Source of the DNA: Candidatus Sumerlaeota bacterium | Lineage (GTDB): Bacteria; Sumerlaeota; Sumerlaeia; SLMS01; JAHLLQ01 | Length of the DNA: 64,000 bases | Assembly (NCBI GenBank): GCA_030156535.1 | Contig: JASGMJ010000016.1 | Span: forward strand, 1 to 64,000 | Direction of reading: 5' to 3' | Shown here: positions 44,359 to 52,719 of the stretch, piece after piece | How the letters are laid out: each line of letters begins with the position of its first letter | Position numbering within the stretch: the first letter of the stretch is position 1 | The notes under the pieces: model-generated | Seen by the model: only the letters and a program-made list of their open reading frames with translations | Database searches by the model: none | What the model was told of the DNA's origin: nothing | Translations under genes and position numbers: made by a program

Positions 44359-45819
44359 ATGACCGCCACCATCGCTATCAACGAGAAGGTGCTCGACAAG
44401 ACAGCGCGGCTGTGCCGCGAGCGCGGCATCGTGATTCCGACGTTTGCCCAGCTCAAGGACCCCAACACGGCACCGGAGGCGATCAAAACACGGCTGAAGG
44501 ACGTTGGCCTGTGGGACGTCGACCCGGCGAACCTGTTTCGCATCACGTGGAAGAACGAGCCGAAGGAGAAGGGCGGCGGTTTCGGCGAGGGGAGCTGGAT
44601 CGAGTTCCCGCCGGAAATGACGGGTGTGCCCGCGCGCATCGTGGGCATTTGCGGCAAGTGGTTCCCGACGGGTGCGCACAAGGTGGGTGCGGCGTTTGGC
44701 TGCCTGGCACCGCGATTGGTGACGGGGGAGTTCGACCCGACGGAGCAGAAGGCAGTGTGGCCCAGCACGGGGAACTATTGCCGCGGCGGCGCATTCGACT
44801 GCGCGCTGCTGGCGTGCCAGGCCGTCGGGATTCTGCCGGAAGAGATGAGCGCCGAGCGCTTCGACTGGCTGCATGAAATCGGCGCCGAGGTGATCGCGAC
44901 GCCCGGATGCGAGTCGAACGTGAAGGAAATCTACGACAAGTGCTGGGAGATTCGCCGCACGCGCCCGGACTGCGTGATCTTCAACCAGTTCGAGGAGTTC
45001 GGCAACGCGGTGTGGCACTACCACCTGACGGGTGGATTCATCGAGGAAACGTTCCGGCGCCTTGCGCGGCCGGGCGATCGGCTGAGCGGGTATGTCTCGG
45101 CAACCGGGAGCGGGGGCACGATCGCGGCGGGCGACTTCCTGCGCACGCTCTACCCCGACGTGCGCGTCGTGGCGGCCGAAGCATTGCAGTGCCCGACGCT
45201 CTATCAGTTCGGATTCGGCGGCCATCGCATCGAAGGCATCGGCGACAAGCACGTGCCGTGGATTCACAACGTGCGCAACACCGACATGATCGCGGCGATC
45301 GACGACGAACAGTGCATGGCGCTGATGCGTCTGTTCAACGAGGAGGCCGGACGCGCCTACCTCGCCGAGCAGGACATCGCGGGCAACGTGATGGAGAAGC
45401 TCGACTGGCTTGGCATTTCGTCCATCTGCAATCTGATCGGTGCGATCAAGACGGCAAAGTATTACGAGATGGACGGGCGCGACGTGATCTTCATCCCGCT
45501 GACGGACTCCATGGAAATGTACGGCTCGCGCGTGCGCGAGCAGCGCGAACTCCACGGCGCCTACACGCGCGACAACGCCATCGCGCACTTCGCGCGCTAC
45601 CTCGAAGCCGTCTCCATCGACTACCTGCGCGAACTCAACTATCAGGACCGCAAGGAACTGCACAACTTCAAGTACTTCACCTGGGTGGAGCAGCAGCAGC
45701 GCGACATCAATGACCTGCGCCGCCTGTGGGATCCGGATTTCTGGACCGAGATGTTCGCGCAGGTGACCGAATGGGACCGCCTGATCGAGGCGTTCAACGC
45801 GCGCGTGGCGGCGGTGTAG
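44359..45819 (+). CDS. Fold-type II PLP enzyme (cysteine-synthase-related family)
   Basis: The 486-residue enzyme is longer than cysteine synthase (about 310) and has a distinct N-terminal 70-residue region. The PLP lysine is in KWFPTGAHKVGAAFG (about residue 113), the substrate-binding loop is VWPSTGNYCRGGAFDCALL and the Gly-rich phosphate cup is VSATGSGGTIAAGDFL. It matches a large clade annotated only as PLP-dependent cysteine synthase family. AAAGGAG at 44342-44348 is well placed. It diverges from the ThrC-like/ssnA pair with a 148-nt shared promoter region, so the three are probably one functional unit. A G/C-rich hairpin follows its stop. Confidence 0.8.
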   Translation: MTATIAINEKVLDKTARLCRERGIVIPTFAQLKDPNTAPEAIKTRLKDVGLWDVDPANLFRITWKNEPKEKGGGFGEGSWIEFPPEMTGVPARIVGICGKWFPTGAHKVGAAFGCLAPRLVTGEFDPTEQKAVWPSTGNYCRGGAFDCALLACQAVGILPEEMSAERFDWLHEIGAEVIATPGCESNVKEIYDKCWEIRRTRPDCVIFNQFEEFGNAVWHYHLTGGFIEETFRRLARPGDRLSGYVSATGSGGTIAAGDFLRTLYPDVRVVAAEALQCPTLYQFGFGGHRIEGIGDKHVPWIHNVRNTDMIAAIDDEQCMALMRLFNEEAGRAYLAEQDIAGNVMEKLDWLGISSICNLIGAIKTAKYYEMDGRDVIFIPLTDSMEMYGSRVREQRELHGAYTRDNAIAHFARYLEAVSIDYLRELNYQDRKELHNFKYFTWVEQQQRDINDLRRLWDPDFWTEMFAQVTEWDRLIEAFNARVAAV

Positions 45820-45875
45820 GCCAGGAGGCGGACCGCGGCGGGGAGGAGGCCCGCGTATGTGTGGACTTCATGGAC

Positions 45876-45899
45876 CGGGGCGCCTTCACAGGCGCCCCG
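45876..45899. terminator. GC-rich hairpin after the PLP enzyme gene
   Basis: CGGGGCGCC (45876-45884) and GGCGCCCCG (45891-45899) form a perfect 9-bp stem with loop TTCACA. No T-run follows, so its termination strength is uncertain; it could also protect the mRNA 3' end. Confidence 0.45.
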
Positions 45900-46034
45900 A
45901 TTGCGTCGCAGGGTGCCCTTCGGCAACGAGCGTTCAGTCGTCTCCGTGCAGCGATTCATGTTGTTTCGTGGTTGGCGCCATGATTCCAGCACGGTTGTTG
46001 CTCTGTGCCGTCTTGTGACTTTTGGAGACGCGCC

Positions 46035-47362
46035 GTGACCCCACCTGTTATCCTGCACTGGCTGCGAAATGACCTGCGGTTGCACGACAACGAGCCGTTG
46101 GCCTGGGGGGCCCGGAACGGGTCGGCGTTCCTGCCGGTGTATTGCATTGATCCGCGCCAGCTTGGGCGCACGCGGCTGGGGTTTCCGCGCATGGGTCCTT
46201 TCCGGGCGCGCTTTCTTCTGGAGAGTTTGTCGGACCTGCGTTCGTCGCTGCGGGAATTGGGGAGCGAGCGCGCGACGCTCTGGCCGCGCAGGGCTGCGAA
46301 CTGCGTCTGTTCTGGGGCTCCACGCTCGTACACCACGACGATCTTCCGTTCGATGCGGCCCGCGATCTCCCCGACACGTTCGCGGACTTCCGCCGCCTGG
46401 TCGAGAAGCACTGGGTGGTGCGGCCGCCGATGTCGGTGCCGCGCGCCTTTCCGCCCGTTCCGAATGTGCCGCCGGGGCGCATCCCTGATTACGGCGCCCT
46501 GGGCGTGAACGCGCCGTCTCCCGAGCCATTGGCGCCCTTCGAGTTTCGCGGGGGCGAAGCCGCCGGATTCCAGCGCCTCGTGGCCTGGATGTGGTCGGGC
46601 AATTTCCTGCGCACCTTCAAGGAAACGCGCGAGGGGCTGGGCGGTGCGGACGACTCGTCGCTGTTTTCGCCGTGGTTGTCGCACGGCTGCCTCTCGCCAC
46701 GCTTTGTTTACGCGCAGGCACAGGAGTACGAGAAGCGGCGCGTGGCGAACGAATCGACCAGTCTGCTGGTGACCGAATTGCTGCGGCGCGACTTCTTCCG
46801 CTTTGTTTCGGTGCGCCACGGCAACCGCTTGTTTCAGGGGCGTGCCTTGCGCCTGCCGGGATCTTCGGAGAGCGGCCGCGACCGCGAGCGCTTCGAGGGG
46901 TGGCGCACAGGCGCGACGGGCATTCCGTTCATCGACGCCACCATGCGCGAGCTGCGCCGCACCGGGTTCCTTTCCAGCCGTGGGCGTCAGGCCGCCGCAA
47001 GCTACCTGGTCCACGATCTCGGACTGGACTGGCGCATGGGAGCCGAGTGGTTCGAGTCGCAACTGATCGACTACGATCCGTGCAGCAACTACGGCAACTG
47101 GCAGTTGCTCGCGGGCGCAGGACCCGATCCGTCGGCCGGCCAGCGTCTGGACCCGCTGGAGCAGGCGCGCGCCTGCGATCCCGACGCGGCCTACGTGAAG
47201 CACTGGATTCCGCGCCTGGCGGGCCTGCCCGCCGGGGCCGCGCACACGCCGTGGATTCTGGCGCCGGAGGAACGCGTGGCACTCGGCCTGCGGCCGCGTG
47301 ACTATTCCGCGGAACCGGGCCGCTGCGAAGCAGCGCCCGCGGAACACGCCATCCGCCGGTAG
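46035..47362 (+). pseudogene. Cry-DASH-type photolyase broken by an internal deletion/frameshift
   Basis: The gene reads as a cryptochrome-DASH/photolyase but in two frames. Frame 1 from GTG 46035 (GGAG 7 nt upstream) gives VTPPVILHWLRNDLRLHDNEPL to SSLRELGSE. Near 46262-46275 similarity jumps to another frame: RDALAAQGCELRLFWGSTLVHHDDLPF and on to residue HAIRR at 47362, including the FAD-domain hallmarks FKETREGLGGADDSS, SPWLSHGCLSPR, GRQAAASYLVHDLGLDWRMGAEWFES and DYDPCSNYGNW. Compared with remembered cyanobacterial cry-DASH, about 38 residues of the alpha/beta domain are missing at the junction, so this is a deletion of roughly 115 nt, not a single-base error. It is a pseudogene unless the assembly is faulty. 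Confidence 0.8.
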
Positions 47363-47635
47363 CACAGTTGTCGATGAATGGTAGTCGGCAGCAGGGCTCG
47401 AAGATCCCCCAGCCTTGCAGCATGTGGAAAGTACGTGATTGTCGAAGGGGCGCGGTACTGCCTCTTTGAGGCCATTGCGGACGAAACGAATCCCTGCTCA
47501 AGACGGGGTACTTACCATTGAGAATGGCTGCAAGTTTTCCGTAAACACGTTGCATACCACGGCCGTCCTCTTCTTGACGCTCGCTGGGGGAAGTGAGGAC
47601 ATTGCTCATTCCCCGCAACCGGCCCAAGGAGCACC

Positions 47636-48922
47636 ATGACCGGCAAGCACTCGAACGTCATCCTGGTGGCAATTCTGATCGGGCTGCTCTGCGCCGCCCT
47701 GTTCGTCTTCGGCGGCAGCCGGATTCTCCCCCGTGATCTCTTTGTTACGCTTCTCGGCGTCTGTGACGTTCTGGGCCAGTTTTTCCTGCTCGGCCTGCGG
47801 ATGATTATCGTGCCGCTCGTCATGGCATCGGTCGTCATGGGAATCACGAGCCTGGGCGATGTGCGCAAGATCGGCGGCATCGGCCTGCGGACGCTGGGGT
47901 TCTACGCGGCGACCACGGCGCTGGCCGTGGCGCTCGGGGTGCTGATCGTCACGCTCCTCCAACCCGGCGCGGGAATGGGCGATCTCGTGACCGCCGGCCT
48001 GCATATTGACGAGCAACGGATGGCCGACATCCGCGCCAAGGAGGACATCGGCTTTGGCGACCTGCTGCTCTCCTTCCTGAGCCGCAACATCGTCGAGTCG
48101 CTCGCCAGCGGCGACATGCTCCCCGTCATCGTGTTTTCGCTGATTCTGGGGGCCATCCTGACGACGCTGGGCGAGCGCGGCAAACCGCTGATCGCCTGTT
48201 TCGATGGGTTGAACGAGGCGATGATGAAGTTCATCGGGCTGGTATTGTGGATCGCGCCGGTCGGCATTTTCGGGTTGGTCTCTGCGAAGTTCGGCGCCGC
48301 CACGATTGAGGAAGGCGGACTCGGCCGCATGATCGGCAGTGTCGGCAAGTACTCCGCCACGATCCTTATCGCGCTGGGAATCCACGGTTTCGTGACGTTG
48401 CCGCTGCTGTGCGCCTTCCTGGCGCGGCGCAATCCGCTGAAGTATGCCGGGCACATGATGCCTGCGCTGCTGACGGCGTGGTCGACGGCGACGTCCTCGG
48501 GGACGCTGCCGGTGACGATGGAGTGCGCGGAGGAGCGTGCGGGCGTTGATCCCCGTGCTGCGGGGTTTGTGCTCCCCTTGGGCGCGACGATCAACATGGA
48601 CGGCACGGCATTGTACGAGGCCGTCGCGGTGATCTTCATCGCGCAGGCCTACGGGATCGACCTCACCTTCGTTCAGCTTCTCGTTGTTTTCGTCACGGCG
48701 ACACTGGCGTCCATCGGAGCGGCCGGCGTCCCGCAGGCCGGACTCGTCATGATGGTGATCGTGCTCAACGCCGTTGGCCTCCCCGTGGAGGGGATCGGCC
48801 TCATCCTCGCCGTGGACTGGTTCCTCGACCGCTTTCGCACGGCGATCAACGTCTGGGGCGATTCCATCGGCGCCGCCTACATCGACGGCCGGCTGCGCAA
48901 CGTGGGCCCGGGGATCCGCTGA
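47636..48922 (+). CDS. Dicarboxylate/amino acid:cation symporter (DAACS family)
   Basis: The 428-residue carrier belongs to the GltP/DctA/GltPh fold. It has eight hydrophobic helices and the two re-entrant hairpins. Hairpin 1 carries the serine motif as TSSGTLPVTMECAEE (about residue 285), transmembrane segment 7 has the NMDGTALYEA sodium/substrate site and hairpin 2 includes SIGAAGVPQAGLVM. Helix 8 contains VDWFLDRFRTAINVWGDSIGA, where Asp/Arg coordinate the amino acid. It would import glutamate, aspartate or C4-dicarboxylates with Na+ or H+. The start ATG 47636 follows AAGGAG. A second cation symporter gene follows after 304 nt, but the two may be separate units. Confidence 0.9.
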   Translation: MTGKHSNVILVAILIGLLCAALFVFGGSRILPRDLFVTLLGVCDVLGQFFLLGLRMIIVPLVMASVVMGITSLGDVRKIGGIGLRTLGFYAATTALAVALGVLIVTLLQPGAGMGDLVTAGLHIDEQRMADIRAKEDIGFGDLLLSFLSRNIVESLASGDMLPVIVFSLILGAILTTLGERGKPLIACFDGLNEAMMKFIGLVLWIAPVGIFGLVSAKFGAATIEEGGLGRMIGSVGKYSATILIALGIHGFVTLPLLCAFLARRNPLKYAGHMMPALLTAWSTATSSGTLPVTMECAEERAGVDPRAAGFVLPLGATINMDGTALYEAVAVIFIAQAYGIDLTFVQLLVVFVTATLASIGAAGVPQAGLVMMVIVLNAVGLPVEGIGLILAVDWFLDRFRTAINVWGDSIGAAYIDGRLRNVGPGIR

Positions 48923-49226
48923 GCAACATCCAGATGGCGCGAAGGCCACGCCCGCACACTCAGACAAACGGGTCCGCACTTTTCCGCAGAACAGGACGAA
49001 GCCGGGCCAATCAACCGCCATCCTTTACAATATGGGATTGGACGGATGATTGGAGACAGCCAGCAAAAAACCGGCGATCAGATACGGCAGAAACCGAGAA
49101 CCGAAAACCGAGGACGGAAGACATCTCCCGAATCCGGGAGATGTCCTGCAAGACGCTGATCCTCTCTTGCCCCTCGCATCCCCCTCCCCATCAATCAAAT
49201 GATTGGACCTGAGGAGAAGCATCGTC
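48923..49226. other. 304-nt spacer between two symporter genes with a perfect hairpin
   Basis: No gene is visible. Bases about 49089-49115 contain GAAACCGAGAACCGAAAACC and similar units, members of the dispersed GAAAAC/GAGAAC repeat. A 10-bp perfect hairpin lies at 49120-49145 (separate entry). AGGAGAAG just before 49227 is the ribosome-binding site of the next gene. Confidence 0.45.
49120..49145. promoter_or_regulatory. Perfect 10-bp stem-loop upstream of the SSS symporter gene
   Basis: GACATCTCCC (49120-49129) pairs perfectly with GGGAGATGTC (49136-49145) around GAATCC. It is 81 nt before the downstream start codon and nearly 200 nt after the upstream stop, with no T-run. It could be a terminator of the first gene or a leader element of the second. 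Confidence 0.4.
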
Positions 49227-50912
49227 ATGCCTGAATCCGCCGCAGCCCCCATTGCCTCGTTTGGCGCACTCGACTGGGGGGTGCTTGTTCTCTATCTGAT
49301 GGTGATGACGGCCGTGGGCCTTTGGGCGCGGCTGGGCCAGACGTCGAAGCGCGATTTCTTTCTCGGTGGACGCGATCTCCCCTGGTGGGTGGTCGGTCTC
49401 TCCATCGTGGCGACGGAGACGAGCGCACTGACGTTCATCGGCATTCCGGCTGCGGCCTTCGGCGGCCTGGCCTACGACGAGGCCACGCGTACGTTCAGCG
49501 TCTCGGGCGGCAACATGCACTGGATGATGCTGATGTCGGGCTACGTTCTTGGGCGTGTGATCATCGCGTGGCGCATCATTCCGCTGTACTTCAAAGGCGA
49601 GGTCTACACGCCGTACCAGTTGCTGAGCCGTGCGTTCGGCCAGCGCGCGCGCTACACCGGCTCTATTCTGCAGCTCATCGGTATCTCGCTCGGCGCGGGC
49701 GTGCGTGTGTACGTCACCGCGATTCCGATTTTTGTGATCGGCCAGACGATTGCTCCCGGCTGGACGATCTGGCACTCGATCCTGCTCATCATCATTGTCG
49801 CGCTTGCCTACACGGCGATGGGCGGCATCAAGGCCGTGGTGTGGACGGAGATGATCCAGTACTTCATTTATGTCGGCGGCGGACTCTTTGCACTGTTCTA
49901 CATTCCGTCGCTGCTGCACGGCGACCTGGCGGCGCCCAACGGCGCGGAGGGCTGGGCGGCCGTCGCCAGCGTCAGCAAGGAGCACATGGAGTGGTTCAAT
50001 CTCGGCTTTGCGGGTGACACGATCGGGGCCCGGTTCAAGGACCTGTTCGGAGGGCCGTACAACCTGTGGATGGGTCTGATCCCCGGAACGCTCGGGATCG
50101 TGCTCGCGTTCGGGTTCGATCAGCTCAACGTCCAGCGTCTGCTCGGCTGCCGCGACATGAAGGACAGCCGCAAGGCCATGTTGATGAGTGCGGCGATGAT
50201 TGTGCCGCAGTTCCTGCTCTTCCTGCTGATCGGTGTCGCGTTGTACGCCTACTACAAGATCAACGGCTTCAACTTCGGCGTCGATCCGTGGAAGCCCTCT
50301 GAACCGGGCAAGCCCGTGAGCGACTACGTCTTCCCGATCTTCATCGTCACGAAGATCCCGACGGTGTTGAAGGGATTCATGATCGCGGCGATTCTGGCGG
50401 CGGCGATGTCCTCGGTGTCCGCCGCGCTCTCCGCGATGGGGAGCATGATCACGATGGACATTTACCGCCCGCTGCGCGGCGCCCTCGCCGATGCCAAGGC
50501 GGAGATGACGCTCTCGCGCATCATGACGGGCGTGTCGGCACTGGCGCTGGGACTTGTGGCGTGGGCGGCGAGCTTCGGCAGCGAAGTGATCTCGCTGGCA
50601 TTCACACTCGCGGGTCTCACGGGCGGCGGTATCCTTGGCGTGTTCGCCTACGGCATGATTCACAAGAAGGGGCACGAGGCTCCCGTGATCGCGGGTCTGC
50701 TGGTGTCGCTGACGTTCATGCTGGCGTTGAACCTGGGGATGAACCCGTCGCTGCTGCCGGGCGTGGAGGCCGAAGCGCTTATCTGGAAGATCCAGTGGCC
50801 GTGGCACCCGATGATCGGCATGATCGTGTGCATGGCGACGATCTACGCGCTGCGGCCGTTCTTCACCACTCCCGAAGGGCGTGACATCGGCGACGCGGAG
50901 GGCGAAGAGTAG
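49227..50912 (+). CDS. Sodium/solute symporter (SSS family, SGLT-like)
   Basis: The 561-residue protein is a LeuT-fold cation symporter. Family features are LGQTSKRDFFLGGRDLPWWVVGLSIVATETSALTFIGIPAAAF (the unwound first core helix), YTPYQLLSRAFGQRARYTGSILQLIGISLGAGVRVYV and the sodium-site helix AAILAAAMSSVSAALSAMGSMITMDIYRP (about residue 395). About 14 spans are visible. It would import a sugar, polyol or other organic solute with Na+. AGGAGAAG lies 9 nt before ATG 49227; the earlier TTG in frame is rejected. No catabolic genes adjoin to identify the substrate. Confidence 0.9.
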   Translation: MPESAAAPIASFGALDWGVLVLYLMVMTAVGLWARLGQTSKRDFFLGGRDLPWWVVGLSIVATETSALTFIGIPAAAFGGLAYDEATRTFSVSGGNMHWMMLMSGYVLGRVIIAWRIIPLYFKGEVYTPYQLLSRAFGQRARYTGSILQLIGISLGAGVRVYVTAIPIFVIGQTIAPGWTIWHSILLIIIVALAYTAMGGIKAVVWTEMIQYFIYVGGGLFALFYIPSLLHGDLAAPNGAEGWAAVASVSKEHMEWFNLGFAGDTIGARFKDLFGGPYNLWMGLIPGTLGIVLAFGFDQLNVQRLLGCRDMKDSRKAMLMSAAMIVPQFLLFLLIGVALYAYYKINGFNFGVDPWKPSEPGKPVSDYVFPIFIVTKIPTVLKGFMIAAILAAAMSSVSAALSAMGSMITMDIYRPLRGALADAKAEMTLSRIMTGVSALALGLVAWAASFGSEVISLAFTLAGLTGGGILGVFAYGMIHKKGHEAPVIAGLLVSLTFMLALNLGMNPSLLPGVEAEALIWKIQWPWHPMIGMIVCMATIYALRPFFTTPEGRDIGDAEGEE

Positions 50913-50937
50913 GCGCGCGCGGGCGCCGCAAAGAAGA

Positions 50938-51018
50938 AATCACGAACCGCACGAATCGGCACGAAGAACGACTCTGTGGAAAAGAATCGCACCACGGAGA
51001 CACGGAGAAAAAAGAAGG
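50938..51018. repeat. Dispersed CACGAA(T)CGCACGAATCGGCACGAAG / CACCACGGAGACACGGAG repeat
   Basis: Bases 50941-50967 contain tandem CACGAA-type units, followed by CACCACGGAGACACGGAG at about 50991-51007. Nearly the same pair of blocks is found at 56.08-56.14 kb and, inverted, at 10.61-10.66 kb. An isolated TGTGGATAA (51114-51122) and GAGAACTGAAGACGAAGAAC (about 51172-51191) lie further on before the next gene. Confidence 0.6.
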
Positions 51019-51201
51019 ATCTTATTCAAGGGGTAAACACAGCAGGTCGTTCCCAAGATGGCGCAATCTTTGGGGGCCGGGACTTTGAGAACTTCTTCCA
51101 CTCGAACTGCAAATGTGGATAAGGTTTCCCTCCCCCTTTCTTCGCGCCACAAACGACCATGAAAGAAGCTGAGAACTGAAGACGAAGAACGTCTCCCTCG
51201 T

Positions 51202-52719
51202 TCATTTCTTCTTTTGTTCCCGCCGCAGAAGTTTCATTTTCACCTCGTCATCCGTGGCGATGATTTTCAGTTCGTCGGTCAACGGATCGGGGAGTTCCGG
51301 CTCCTCGGCTGCCGGCGGCAGATTGTCTGCCAGCCAGATCTCCATGCCGCGCAGGGCCAGGCTGTCGAACTGCATGACGAAGGCGTCGTCCGCCGGACTC
51401 GTTCGCAGGGCTGCGTCGGCACCGGCGACGATCCGCACCGGCGATTCGAACGCGTCGCCGGTTCCGAGTGCCGTGCGCATCAACGCCGCGCGTTCCCCGG
51501 CTGTTGCGTCGCGTTCACCAAACATTGCCAGCACCGGCGCCGCCGCGTTTGCCCACGCCCGCGCCTCCGCTTCGCGTTCCATGTCCGCTGATTCCATGGG
51601 CGAAACGAGTATGGCGAAGGCCACGGAGTCTGCACGCTCGACGAGCTTTGCCGCGACGGCGCTTGCCGCTCCGCGCGCGAGGACTCCCACGCTGGCGTCT
51701 TCGGAAATCTTGTGAGCCTGCAGCCAGGCGAACGCCGCGGCGGCCTCGCTGACTCCGTCCCCAATTGCCGGCGCTTCCGTTTGCAGCACCATGAGGCCCC
51801 AGCGTGCGAGAAGTTCCGCCGTGTAGCGCTCCACGAGGGCGTCGGGGTTCGTGCCGGGCGCGGCAATGACGAGGACTGCGGGGACGGTGTGGTATTCCAG
51901 CACGGGACGCAGCAGCCGCCCACGCACTGTGCCGCCGTTCGCGAGGGGGATCGTCACGTTTTCGGTGCGTTGATCGTTGCGGCGCACGGCGGCAAATTCC
52001 AGCCGTGGCGCGAAGCCCGTTTGCAGTTGCGCCAACGCACCCCGGTAATCGCGCACGGCTGCGTACCACGAACCGGTCAGCGGCAGCAGAAGGTTCGTCT
52101 CGGCCGCGAAGACCGGTTCCACGCGATGCTCGCGCGCGATGTGCCAGACGTCACGGCCGGAGGACGTGTCGGCCGCGAAGAGAAACACGAACTCGCGCTC
52201 GCCGTATTCGTAGGCGCCTTCGGCTTCGGCGAGCAAACCGGGCGCGCTCTCCGGCGCGAGCTCGAACGCGCCGACGTTGTTTCCGTGCCGCGCCGTTCCC
52301 GCCAGCATGCCGCGCTCGTCGCGTTCGGCCATGCACGCCAGCGCAACGCCGTCGGGCGTCGTCAGGTCGAACAGCAGACGCTGGCCTGCCAGACGCAGCG
52401 GCGTCGTCGCCGCGAAACCGTGCGTGCCCACCGCCACCGCCGTCGTTGCCGCGTCGCAATCGAACGTCACGCGCACGAAGCGCGATTCGTCATCGAGGCT
52501 CAGCGTTCCAATCCACGGCTGCGCCGTGAGCTGTGCCGTTTGAGGCCACGGCCCGTGATCGAGCGTCGTGGGGTACTCGGGAGGCAAAACGGAAACCGGG
52601 CATTCGGCGAATGTCCCCAGCCACAAGGCCAGGCACGCCACCACGGCCATTCCAACGCGCAATCCACCGCCCGCGCAATGCATCACGGACCGGATTCGCG
52701 CGTCCCTGCCTTCGGTCAC
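51202..52719 (-). CDS. Secreted alpha/beta-hydrolase-like protein lacking the nucleophile serine
   Basis: The predicted product has 505 residues from GTG 52719, which overlaps the stop of the flippase-like gene as GTGA; ATG 52683 is an alternative. A signal sequence is present (MAVVACLALWLGTFAE). Residues about 60-210 form an unassigned beta-rich domain. The C-terminal half looks like an alpha/beta hydrolase (VPAVLVIAAPGTNPDALVERYTAELLARWGLMVLQTEAP, FAILVSPMESAD, APVLAMFGERDA). Where a GxSxG elbow is expected, the sequence is VGVLARGAASAV, so no catalytic serine is evident. It may be a non-catalytic binding or scaffold protein. Coupling to the membrane gene suggests joint action at the envelope. 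Confidence 0.65.
   Translation of the reverse strand: MTEGRDARIRSVMHCAGGGLRVGMAVVACLALWLGTFAECPVSVLPPEYPTTLDHGPWPQTAQLTAQPWIGTLSLDDESRFVRVTFDCDAATTAVAVGTHGFAATTPLRLAGQRLLFDLTTPDGVALACMAERDERGMLAGTARHGNNVGAFELAPESAPGLLAEAEGAYEYGEREFVFLFAADTSSGRDVWHIAREHRVEPVFAAETNLLLPLTGSWYAAVRDYRGALAQLQTGFAPRLEFAAVRRNDQRTENVTIPLANGGTVRGRLLRPVLEYHTVPAVLVIAAPGTNPDALVERYTAELLARWGLMVLQTEAPAIGDGVSEAAAAFAWLQAHKISEDASVGVLARGAASAVAAKLVERADSVAFAILVSPMESADMEREAEARAWANAAAPVLAMFGERDATAGERAALMRTALGTGDAFESPVRIVAGADAALRTSPADDAFVMQFDSLALRGMEIWLADNLPPAAEEPELPDPLTDELKIIATDDEVKMKLLRREQKKK

Noticed and set aside
51114..51122. TGTGGATAA DnaA box in the spacer before the hydrolase-like gene
   Set aside because: It is a single box without AT-rich context or neighbours, so it is not treated as an origin.
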